Positions 46,559 to 57,687 of a DNA stretch of 64,000 nucleotides are shown here, one piece after another. The stretch is from Lycorma delicatula (taxonomy: Eukaryota > Arthropoda > Insecta > Hemiptera > Fulgoridae): positions 166,886,575 through 166,950,574 of the forward strand of contig NC_134455.1 of assembly GCF_047948215.1 (NCBI RefSeq). Direction: 5' to 3'. The notes under the pieces were generated by a model. It was not told where the DNA came from. It did not search any database and worked only from the letters and a program-made list of their open reading frames with translations. Made by a program: the position numbers and the translations under genes. How positions within the stretch are numbered: position 1 is the first letter of the stretch; each line of letters starts with the position of its first letter.

Positions 46559-49217
46559 GGAAGCGATATCGAAGTATCGAAAATCAAGGTCTAACCTTCG
46601 TCAATCGATTTGACACGGGCTGATGCAGTGATTATTACTAATATTTTAAGAAATTTTTAAGAGGTTTTCTTTTACATGTCTACGGAATACCTCAAGATAG
46701 CTCGCATGGATTAACCAATAAAGGCTTATTTTAGAACAGCTACGGTGTCCGAGGTTTCACCATCGGGTTCTTTTTGTTTATGACCTGGTGAATTTAAACA
46801 TATGGACTTAGAAGTTTCAAAAAAAGGAAAATTACTAGAAAAAATCGCAAGGACATGCGATGTAATGAAGGATATGACCTATTAAAATTAGAGTTATTGA
46901 TGGTCGCTCTTTTCCAAGTGTCTCTTAAACATTTAACTTATAAAACGCCAATGAAAGAATATAAATTCTAATCATCTAATTATACGTCTAACCGTTTTTA
47001 ATTCGCGCACACGCGTGTATGTGATAAAATAATATATAAATAAATTATAACATTTTGGAAAAACGGTTAAATTGTATTTTTTTCTTACAATGTATTAGGT
47101 AAAACTTTTTTCTCTAAATTAAAATTTCTCTAAATTACATAAACATTCTTTAATTCTCTCTTCATTCTAAAAGTTATATTTCATATTTTTCGACACCTTT
47201 GAAGGAATTTAATGACTCTAAAAAAAAGAAAATTTATTTGTCAATCTATTATTTGCTCGAAATAGAAATTGAAGGAAAAGAATCGAAGAAACTGTTTTGG
47301 ATTCTAAGTGTGTTTCCACGCTAGGCCATATCTTGTATGAAATTTCTCTCTCTTTCTATTTCTTTATGTGTATATATATATATATATATACAATTTTATA
47401 TACATATAAAATTAAGCGGTCAAAATAAATAAAAAATGTAAATTATTATTTATTCTTATTGTTTTTTTTTTTTATTTTTATAACATTTCAAATGAAGATT
47501 CTAATTTTAAATTGTTTGTTTTCTTCTTAAAATATTTTACTTTGAAAGAGATGATAAAAAAATACAAATAAAAAATAAATCAGTTTTCTTGTAAACTTTT
47601 TGAAAGATTCAATCTCATCATAAAAGGATGTGACAAGCAATATAATTCAGTCTGCAAGAACGAGAAGATTTTGTTTTGGAGAATTTCTTGTCCAACTGTT
47701 GATTTGATACAAACAGTCCTGTCCGTCTCGCAGACAATCCCTTTTAAAGCGAGTTACGTCAACATCTCTATTGACATTGTACAATACACCCGCTGCAGGA
47801 GGGATGTAAGAGAGGGATCGCAGGGGAAGATTTCAAAGGATTTTCAGATCCCAGCCAGCAGACTCAGACAGACCTACTGATTAAACAACAAATTAATTTT
47901 CGTATGAAACAGTTTTTATGTATTTACTTTTTAAAAAGCAATTTTAACTACTACCTCTTATTTAAATATGGAATTTTAAATGAGATGTTTTAATTTTTAT
48001 CAAGAAAATTATGTTTATTTTCTTCAGTGGAATTCTTTTTCTACCTTATTAGAAAAGAAAAATTGCTTTTATCCTCCAATAAAAACTTCTTTTACGAGCT
48101 CTTTTATCTTAAACGGTATTCCCATGTCACTCTCTAGTACAGCCTTAAAATTAATTGTACGTTTCCCTAGAGACTTCTAATTTATGCTAATAAAAAAATA
48201 TCAATAATACTAAAACTTAATTTGCTTGGAACTTCATGATTTAATAAAACAAAAAAAAAAATCCTTTGTATTTAAAAGAATCATTAACTATTTTTTTTTT
48301 ATAGATACAAGCTGCTTAATTACAGTTATATTTTTGAATGATGATGATGAATATTTATAATTTATTTGCAATGGGAACAAATACTATGTTAACTATATTG
48401 ATTTATCATCATAATAATTGTGAATTTGTTAATATTTCGTTGTGAATGATCGTTTAAAGACTATATATAAAAAAAAAAAACAGTGTCGGAAGCGATGATT
48501 GATAAAATTGGGAGATAGTTTCCCAATCCAAAAGTTATGGCTTGGCGCCCACTTGAATCGATTGAAATACATGACCTGATGAATGACTTGTTCGTCCCAA
48601 ATATGTAATGGGTTCTCATTCCATTCGAATGTATATAAAAGAAGTCAGAAAGAAAGGAAGCCGCATAATTCCTTAGCGTACGCAAATATTTAATTAAGAT
48701 AGTTGTATCACACTATCAGTTTTTCATGAAGAAACCCTTTTGAAAAGATACTTGGTTTTTTGAAAAATAGGTATAAGGAAGTAGAGGTTTTACAGAAAAG
48801 AAATTTGCTATTATCAAATAAAATGAAGGAATTAAAACGATATCCTTATAAATATTTGTATGTCGTGTGTAGTTTTTTAATATTGAAAAAAGTGGAAAAT
48901 GGGAAATATAAAAAAGAAAAAAAAATAATAGAAATGCTTTTGATGTGAAATGTATTTAACAGGAGGGTATTGAATATCCAGTCGGTTAATTAAGTTCGGA
49001 ATGAAGACGTCTGAAGAGAACAGGAATGGAAAAATATACATGATAGAATATATATTGGGGGGATTGGAATAAATAAAATTGATAATCGAGGGTGTAGGAT
49101 CTAGTAAATATGTTATTAAAGTACAATGATAGCGCAAAACGGAAAGGAGCGAGAACGGCATCAAACCGATCGAATAAACTGATGATTTATGAAAAGCCTT
49201 TGATCAGAGAATAACTC
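46559..49217. other. AT-rich gene-free stretch with a small GC-richer patch
   Basis: No gene recognised. A (TA)n run is at 47371-47390. 47640-47880 is GC-richer and looks single-copy, with a 69-aa frame (47671-47880) of no known domain. The remainder is AT-rich. Confidence 0.4.
47371..47390. repeat. (TA)n microsatellite
   Basis: Ten TA dinucleotides. Confidence 0.9.
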
Positions 49218-49340
49218 GAGTTTTGTGGCCGTGCGGTAGTGTCTTCACTTTTCATCTGGAAGGTTGTGAATTAAAATCCCGATCAGCATAAAAAATTTTA
49301 CACGCTAAAAATATATCTCGTCTTTAACATTAAAATATAA
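49218..49340 (+). mobile_element. SINE family 2 copy, diverged
   Basis: TTTTGTGGCCGTGCGGTAGTG (A-box region), GTGAATTAAAATCCCGATCA (degraded B-box region) and ACACGCTAAAAATATATC follow the order of the 25.5-kb copy. The A-rich end is at about 49325-49345. No clear target-site duplication. Confidence 0.6.
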
Positions 49341-52265
49341 TAATAAAGCGACTATAGTAGGACGTGAGCCTGTAATTACTAAAAGAATAGATAAATAACT
49401 TTAACGTAGCTTGTTGAGAATTAAAAATTTAAGGAGACGATCGGTAACATTTATTTTAATATTATAGGTTTTCAAATTACGTTTTCACTTTATGCTATTG
49501 TAATAAGAATATCTGGTTGTTAGTAGCAAATTGTAGTTTTATGTTATCTATTATTTTTTACAATGCTCAAGTGTTATACATCTGTACCTACAAAGCAACT
49601 TGTTCTCACCGAAAGAATGATTCATCAACGCCTAGCAAAAGCTACTGGTGATAAGTTGATGAAAATTTGTTCACACGTTTTTCCTACGTGTAAGTGTACT
49701 TTAAGAAATTACTTTTTGAAATTCCAAGTTTAAAGGATTAAAATGCAGCTACAATGAAATGTACTATTTTTTTTTTTAATTTCTCTGTAATAAATGAAGA
49801 TATCAGCTTGATTTTTGGTCTGTGTAATATCCATGCGAATATCTAAAAAGTAATTTCAAATCCCTTTTTCAATTCCTTTTACATTCAAAATGATAAAAAC
49901 ATTCAAAATGCGAAATGATGACCGCTTGACTAAGGTCTAAACCAATTTAAATGTAAATGGACCAAATTGCCAATATGATCACTAAAACAAAATCAATCTT
50001 TAAATCACAGTAAAATTTTAATAAAAATCTAATGTTTCTTTTGAAAACTTTTCTAGGTAAAAATCTAAAATGTTACGCGATCAAAGCCGTTGGCAACAGT
50101 TACTTAACAATATAACATTATAATAATCACAATATTTTTCGTAACACGAAAAATATGTATACTTTCTAGTTTTTAAACTAAATAATATTCTGTCCGATTG
50201 GTGTTACAATAAAACCTTGTGAACATCTGTAACCGGACATATTTCACATCGATTCCTAAACATAACTCATTTCTTATGCTGAGCTTATGGAAAAAGTGAA
50301 AAGCGAAGCGGTATCCAGTTTTCTCCTTCATTGATTCGTATATTCCTTGCAAATGCCATATACAGTCTACCAAAATGGAAAATATATTATTGAATAAGTA
50401 ATTAAATCATCATTTAATCATTTTTAGGAAAAAATGAGTAGATTCTGTAAATGAAGACTTGGAAAAAAAAAACAGAAGGGCGAGATGTTTTTTCACGATG
50501 AATGGTGGAGAGAGTTGAGGGGAAGGTCCGTGATCTTTTACCCTTAATTGGCCTAGTCTTAATTGATCGAGTCTAACACGATAATAATCGTATAAAGGGA
50601 AAGGATGAAATGATAAATAAGTGGTAGATAAATTAATAGGGCGTATTTTTACAATTCTTTCGAGAATTTCAGTCGTCTTTACTCCTGTGTTCACTAAAGA
50701 GAATGACTATGTGTGAATATCGATACACTCTGAAGAAAAAAAAAATCGATATTACATTTCAAACTTCAAGTTCATTACAGCCAAAAGAAAGACTAAAGTA
50801 ACGACCGGTGTAAGCCTACCGTTTTTTTGTAGTAAAACATTTCATTTAGCCTATACACTGTCTCGATCGGTACTGGATTTAAGGTATCCTACTTATCTCG
50901 GTTTTAATGGCCCGTTTAAATCTCCCGCTTACATTCATTTCATCTCTTCTCTCGATCGACCTAAGATCTCCATTTTCTCTCCAATTTTCCTTCAACGGAA
51001 ATATAAAACACGTTCCTCGATTTGATAATCTTGTATTCTTACTCGATACCTTTTTACTTCCTTCTTTTGTTTTAATCTCATCCAACACCTGCTCTCTTGA
51101 TCTTCTTTGTTTCTTAATCGTTGCAGTGCGCGTGAGAATATGGCGTGCACTTCGTATTGTATGTTAAAATCAAGTTTTAAATTGCTGAACGTTTTTTTAA
51201 AATAGTCTGTGTATAATGCGCGATCGTTGAACTTCGAATTATAAAGTGTAAAAGAGAGGTACGGGTTTACTTGTTTATGTAACCGTTACGTTCTTTTACA
51301 TGATGTTCATGAAGTAATCTTCTTCATGAATGTCAAAAATCGATTCCAGTTCGAGAAATGTTGTTACTGTTTTCCTCGTTGTTTATTTATCCACAATATT
51401 TGCCAAACATTGCAACACATTCCGTACTTAACCGATCCGTATCAGAAAAAATATGTACCTAAAACAATTAAACCGATAGAAGAACAGAATAAAATTATAA
51501 AATAAGTAAACTAATATATTTCACTTCTTTTGAGTGTATTTAAATATTTTTATCGAACATCGCGGTATTCAGTAGAATTGGAACAATGACGATCATTAGA
51601 ATATTGTTTTATAATTTCGTCCCTCTATGTTATATTTTTTCATAACCTCTAGAGTTTTGTTATTTTCATTAACCATTCAATATCATTTTTCACCGGTCTT
51701 TTGTTTCTTGTTATTTATTTTAATATATATATATTTTTATGATTAATGATTATATTTTAATTAAAATTTAAAATAGAATTAATAAAATGTTTTTATTAAA
51801 ATTTAGTTTACTGCTTGAGAAAACTGATTTTATATCTCCTCCCGCCATCTTAACTGTATAATTGTGCACACATATGTAAATAGATATTAAAATTATTATT
51901 TAAATAAAAAGTCACCCTCAAAATTCTTTTTATATATTTTCATAAGCGTTTTTTTAGAGATCGCTATTTCATCAGGTAAATACGCAAAAATGTAAAAAAC
52001 ACTGGATGAGTTTAGATAGTTTCCTTTTTATGTAATAATGTTTTTAATGTTGTAAAATGAATTTTTTTTTTTTAATTAACGTACTTATCTAATAAGTAAT
52101 GATCTTCACGAAAGCGCTTTTAAGCACATGTGAAATTAATTGAAAAGGAGTAAGGTGTGAGCTTTTATTAGAATAATTTTTATTTTTCTGTAGGATGCCT
52201 TTACTATGAATGAATTAACAATAACTTTTATTTTTATAAATATATATATATATTTAAATTTAAAA

Positions 52266-52307
<42 letters not shown>

Positions 52308-52804
52308 TATGCATTATACTTAAAAACAACTTGGTTCATGAATAAAAATATTTACAAATGCCTCAGTAAAAGAAATGAAGTTGTTTCTGGTTACAAAGAA
52401 TGTTCCTTAGTCTCTTCAGGGGGGTTCGTACGTCTAAATTAATGAATTGGTTTTTACTGCAGTTAAAATTAAAAGTGAAACATTTTGGTTTTTAATGCAG
52501 TTAAATTTATGTAGATCGGTTTCTCCGAAACCGATGTTTATAAATTTTAATTGATCATTGAAGTAAAATAATAATTATTGCACACCCTTAAGTGCATACT
52601 TTTAAAAGAGAAGTTAATACTATGAAGTGCTCTAGAAACTCGAAACAAGTAGTTTTTTTATTACAAAAAATTACCTCTACCTATATATATCAAATATTTA
52701 TTTGATAATATTTCAATTCAGTAAAATCATAAGAAGCGTTTTTGAGAAACTAAGCTTCTGATTTCTAAAAGATGTAGGTTAAAAAATTTATAATACTAAT
52801 ATGA
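49341..52804. other. AT-rich gene-free stretch
   Basis: No gene recognised. Open frames at 50410-50694 (minus) and 50907-51167 (plus) have no motifs. Contains the inverted repeat TTCATGAAG/CTTCATGAA at about 51307-51332, a (TA)n run at 52274-52308 and a 9-bp hairpin ATCGGTTTC/GAAACCGAT at about 52515-52536. Confidence 0.45.
52274..52308. repeat. (AT)n microsatellite
   Basis: About seventeen AT dinucleotides after an A-run. Confidence 0.9.
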
Positions 52805-52925
52805 AAAAAATATATCAGCATCTCTGCCTTTCATTCAGAGGTACCGGACTCGAATCCTGATCGCGCAAGGGATTTTTCATACCCTACAGAATTCGTTATC
52901 ATCCATTGGCGGCCCTAGAACGCTT
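52805..52925 (+). mobile_element. SINE family 2 fragment
   Basis: CGGACTCGAATCCTGATCGC keeps a B-box-like core; TTTTCATACCCTACAGAATTC and GTTATCATCCATTGGCGG match the family body. The 5' head is replaced or diverged (CATCTCTGCCTTTCATTC). Confidence 0.6.
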
Positions 52926-53238
52926 TTTTTCTGTTCCTACTGGAATACTATATATATGAATACTCAAATTTAAAATTATAGAAACTAATATACGTTAGTT
53001 TTTATAATTCTAAAACAAAAGTTCAGTGACGTTGCGTTATGTATCGGTTGACTTGATTTTTACTTTAATCTTTAACTTAATTCTTACCTCAACAGAAAAT
53101 ATAAATTGTCAGTTACTCTTGAAAATTTTGTTTCTGAAGAAATGTAAAACAAAAATTACTTGTACCAATCTTAAGTACAAAGGCGGATCATTTGGTAATG
53201 GTTTACGAAACTTTTTAAAGTAAAATATTTTGTGTTTA
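52926..53238. other. AT-rich spacer
   Basis: No gene or repeat recognised; the 65-aa plus-strand frame at 53026-53223 has no domain. Confidence 0.4.
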
Positions 53239-54015
53239 GATAAAAAAAAATCCCTTTCGGCTCGCCGTAAGGCGGAGGTAGATTTCATCGGTGCTCAGTA
53301 GGGTATAAAAATGATTTTCAACTAAAAGTTAAGAAAAATGTCAAATTTAACGAATACGACAATGGTTTTATGTGAAAAACGTTTCACCTGTTTAGCGTAC
53401 GACAAGCCCCACCTTTTTACAATTCCAGCAAAATTTTGTTCATCCCTTGCCATAAGGGTTGATCATATCAAAACTTTTTTCAGACAAACGTTTTAGGTAA
53501 TGTTTAGAGGTCTAACGACCAATTTAAACCGATTCGATACTGTCCCTATTAAGGAAGGTATGGTTTTTCTTTTGTCTTCGAAACCCCATTTTTCCACCCC
53601 CTGGGCCAATGGTTGGTGATATCAAAAACTTTACTTAGATAAATTTCAGTTCCTTATCCAAAGGATAGTTGGAAGTTTAAACGAATTTCATATTTTACTT
53701 AATAAAATGTTATAGCGATATTTTGTTTTTTTCGAAAAAGCCCCTCCACCATTTCCACCTCTATGGTCCGATTTTGCCCATTAACAAACTCGATCAAGAT
53801 TTTGGGTCGTTATATTTTATGTATCAACGTGAAAATGATTGACTCAAAGTTACGGCAGTTATCGTATCAACAAGTGAAATATATATATAAACATTTGAAC
53901 TGACAGTGGTTTTAGGGAGTGGGGGTTGTGAAACGCGAAGAAATGTCGAAATTTTCTGGAAGTCTAATCATGGTACGCATTACAGTAGGAGGCTTTCTTA
54001 TGAAATCTACCTAAA
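53239..54015 (+). repeat. Dispersed repeat B, copy 2
   Basis: Second copy of the repeat at 10164-10960, same orientation, similar throughout. The inverted pair AGGTAGATTTCAT (53276-53288) and ATGAAATCTACCT (54000-54012) is conserved exactly. The TA-rich internal run is much shorter than in copy 1. No open frame. Confidence 0.75.
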
Positions 54016-54692
54016 AAAAATACCTACGAGGCACATCAGTTGCAAGTCCACTGTGTAGAAGTGGAAGATTCCTTGCTTCCTTCTGCTAATAACGGTTTTC
54101 GTAAAAATATAAGACACTTTATACTAAATCGACGGTAGTCTAAAAGTAAAAATTATTTTACTGAAAATGATACAGTTTGTAATGGGTATAGCCATTATTA
54201 AAAGATTCTAAGATAGAGGAATGTAAAATAAAATGAAAGTAAACCTAATTTTTATTTTTGGAATTTTTAAGTCTTATTAAATGAAAACTTATCAATCAAT
54301 TAATCAGTCAATTAATATACTTTTTTATTGTTACATTTGACGTTTCTAAATTACATCCCATTATCTCTTATTTTTTCAGTTTTAAACTTTGTTATTAACG
54401 AGAATGAGCCGTTCAATTACTAGTAAATAGATTATCCCAGGCTTTCACTTCTCTTAGTTTAGTGTACACTTACGAGACTTTTATATTGTTAGTTTTTTCA
54501 GTGTAGTGTTAGTGTTGTTGGCAAAGTTACGTAAACGATAAAACAAGGTTAAAAATGGTTTATTTAATTTTTAGAAATTTTTTCTCGCTGTTTTAAGATT
54601 GAAACTGGAGAAAGAAAACAAAACATCTACGAGTTGTTTTCGGACAAAAACATTCGAGAGCGGTTCATAATTATCTAATATAATTATGTATT
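54016..54692. other. AT-rich spacer
   Basis: Nothing recognised. Confidence 0.4.
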
Positions 54693-54999
54693 AATGCATG
54701 AATAATAACCTACCAGGTTGGTCTAGTGGCTAAACTTGTCATCGAAAATCAGCTGATTTCGAAGTCGAGAGTTCTAAAGTTCAAATCCTAGTAAAGGCAG
54801 TTGCTTTTATACGGATTTGAATACTAGATCATGGATTCCGGTGTTCTTTGGTGGTTGGGTTTCACTTAAACACGCCTCTCAGGAATGATTGACCTGAGAC
54901 TACAGAAGAATACACTTCATTTGCATTCATACTTATCATCCTGTGAAGTAATACCTTAAGGTGATTCCGGAAGCTAAACAAAAAACAAAGAATCCATGA
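54693..54999 (+). mobile_element. SINE family 1, near full-length plus-strand copy
   Basis: Head TACCAGGTTGGTCTAGTGGC (A-box region), GTTCAAATCC (B box), body TTTGGTGGTTGGGTTTC and a 3' A-rich end (GCTAAACAAAAAACAAAG, 54973-54990). Similar along its length to the minus-strand copy at 17136-17419. Possible target-site duplication AATGCATGA (54693-54701) and AATCCATGA (54991-54999), one mismatch, with a few extra bases before the head. Confidence 0.8.
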
Positions 55000-55084
55000 G
55001 AGGTAAGGAGGTTCGGTTTTACGCGATACGTTCCTCAGTTCCTGTTAATATTTTTGCACTGTCTCTGAAGTTAAAATATCTTCT

Positions 55085-55215
55085 GTTCGTAGGAGTGGCG
55101 AACTCCATGGAAACGCTGGTCTGCGTTGCAGAGTGATAGTTTCTCTGGCTTTAATCCTGAAAGTTCCATGTTCGAACTGATCTTTTCATTTTCACTTACC
55201 AGAAAATTCATTTAT
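55085..55215 (+). mobile_element. Possible SINE family 2 fragment
   Basis: GAGTGATAGTTTCTCTGGC, TTTAATCCTGAAAGTTCC and GTTCGAACTGATC follow the head and B-box order of the 25.5-kb SINE but with many differences, and the body is short. Tentative. Confidence 0.4.
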
Positions 55216-55784
55216 CAACTACGAAGCCTATAAGTCGAGCGTTAACTATTCTTATATGAATGAATGGATAATAGTTAAAAGCTTTTATTACGGTTATAGC
55301 TGACATTCGGCTAAAATTCCCGAGAACATTAACTGATGAAAGGAATAGTGGAAGAAAACCGGATAAATTGTCAGCAAGAGATAATCCAAAGAGAGAATAA
55401 AATGAAAAAATACAACCCCGCAAAAGTGATCTGACTCTGTTCTGGTAGCGGGTACCCGATTCACGCACCGTCTGTCGGTCAGTGAACCTTTACTGACGTG
55501 ACAGCAACGGACGCCAACGATGGCTTTTAAGTGGACTGTCGCTAAAGAGCCATCTGACAATAGGCTCAGACTTCATTAACAAAAACTCTGCTTAATTGCG
55601 GGCCCGAGAAAGTATTGGATTGAATTAAAAATTGTTCAGCCGATACACATTTGAGAATATGTAATTGATGTTGAATCTACATTAAAAGAAAGCTGATAAC
55701 CAAGTTATTATACTTTCCTGGTGTTGGTTCTTTATTCTTATACAGTGGAAAAATAATAAAAAAAGTTTATAAAATTCAAAAAAC
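55216..55784. other. Spacer, no gene recognised
   Basis: GC-balanced at 55430-55620. The minus-strand frames of 86 and 88 aa (55208-55560) have no domain. Confidence 0.35.
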
Positions 55785-56605
55785 CCATATTTTTACTTTT
55801 TTCTGCTCCCCACCTTCAAAATTACTTCCGAAGAAATTGTTTGATTTGTCTATGTTAAATGGAAGAAAGTAAAAAAAAAAAAATCTACTGAAAAATGTAA
55901 AACCAATAAAAGTTACCTAAGAATTTTTTTGTGGTAGGGGTGAATTATGATAAAATTTTATTGTAATATTTATATTAAACGTTTAAATAAACCAAAAAAG
56001 GTTTTAAAGATTCCAAAAATTGATATTAAACTTTTATCGGCTCCCTTACTTCATATTGCCCCAAAAACTTTTTATTTGGATCATTTACACTACTACTATG
56101 TCTAGAAAAACATAAAAAAATTCAGTTGCAAATAAATACGCAATAAATAAAAAAATAGCCTTTTTTGATTTTTGGGGCAGAAGGTGAATTTTGCGAGCAA
56201 TGGTTATTTTATTTTTTTTAAATGGCAAGATAAAAATGTACGTATGCACTGAGCTTAACATAAAGACAGGTTGTTTGCAAATACACCTCAAAGAAACTAT
56301 CTATCCCACTCCTGGAGAAATTGACACCAAATCTTTATCAACAAATTGTCCCATATACCCGATTCTTTGTGAAACTTTCATCAAAATTGGATTAATCAAT
56401 CAAAATTTCTTAAGTTTTAAACACGCCAATACACGTTCATGCGTCGTACGTACGATCTTTACCCCGACGTTTTTGTTGTTTGGGGTGTTTCATAAAACAT
56501 AGAGAAATTAAAAAAATAACCATACCTTAATTTTTGAATTATTACCATACTTTCGTTCTTGCAGCTTAGCTGTAGAGATATGATGCCAGGAAAGTAATAT
56601 CTGAA
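55785..56605 (-). repeat. Dispersed repeat A, copy 3
   Basis: Reverse orientation relative to copies 1 and 2. On the minus strand it starts near TTTCCTGGCATCATATC (56600) and includes GCAAGAACGAAAGTATGG, then the GGGCAATATGAAG block (about 56060), then a block with AATTCACCCCTACC (about 55935) and GAAGGTGGGGAGC (about 55810). Compared with copy 1 it has one, not two, of the flanking sub-blocks. The plus strand has a 103-aa frame (56191-56502) corresponding to the minus-strand frames of the other copies. Confidence 0.72.
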
Positions 56606-57158
56606 ATATATGATGCAGTTACAAAACAGTTGTTTTAAGTTAGATTTGCTCTCCGTATCGTTAAAAATATAAACTCAAATAGCTAAAATGTAACTTGGAG
56701 TATTTGTAAAAGCAACAATATTTGTTATAATGTTGTCTAGAAATATATTTTTAAATAACAGGTTCTCTCAATTCAGACTAGTAATAGTGAGTTGACAATG
56801 AATTTGTGTACCTCTTGGTGAGAGTTTGTTCATGACAACAAACTAATACAACTAGATCGATCTACGAGTCGACACCATTTCATCAACCTCCGTCATCTTG
56901 TAGTTTCGGTTCACCCAACCACCAGAATTGAAAAACGGAAAATTTTCTAGTTGGCGGTGGTTACTGTTTTCTTGGAAAAAAGAAACCGTCTTTGAAATTA
57001 TATTTCTTAACTCGAAATATTTACATCATAGATAAAAGTTCCTTATAATCGGAGTTATTTATTGTATTGATTTTCTTTACGCAACTGACCGAGTAGAACG
57101 TAATTGCCTATATGCATTTTAATGATATGACGTGAAGGCTTTAATGAAAAAAATAATA

Positions 57159-57197
57159 ATAACCGATTGCTGTGATAATTTCACAGCAGTCGGTTAT
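57159..57197. repeat. 17-bp inverted repeat (one mismatch), 5-nt loop
   Basis: ATAACCGATTGCTGTGA (57159-57175) pairs with TCACAGCAGTCGGTTAT (57181-57197) with one G-T position. Confidence 0.9.
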
Positions 57198-57655
57198 GTT
57201 TTATCGATTTGTTTTGAACAAAAATATTTTCCCGGACTCTGAAGGATCGGCGATCGTATGGTAAACATGATTTTTTCACATAATAAAAGTGGACACAAGA
57301 TTATTTTCTGTACATTTATTTATTTATTTTTTTTTTTAGGTTTGAGGCTTGAGTAGAAATAAAAGCCTTAAAGACGGGAGAGAAAAGTTTATTTCTCCAG
57401 CATGTAAGTAAGAGTTCATTTTATGTTTACAGTAAACAGATTCTTCTTCGTATTTTTTAATAATTCAGTATTAAAATATCTGAAGTTTTAGGGGTTTGTG
57501 GTTAGAAGTAGCAAAGACATACGTTTGTGGTCATGAAAAAATGTTTTCCAATGGTAGTTTGACGGTAATTGTGTACGTAACATCAAAATCATATGAAATT
57601 TGTCAAGATATTTTTACAAAATCCTTAATACACACCAATTCCTAAATTCATAATT

Positions 57656-57687
57656 CGGCACACTGTTGTTAGTCCGACAGTGTGCCG
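57656..57687. repeat. 11-bp perfect GC-rich inverted repeat, 10-nt loop
   Basis: CGGCACACTGT (57656-57666) and its reverse complement (57677-57687). Unusually GC-rich for the region. Confidence 0.9.

Noticed and set aside
50907..51167. 86-aa plus-strand frame with hydrophobic segments
   Set aside because: No recognisable domain, no exon signals, and the composition matches its surroundings.
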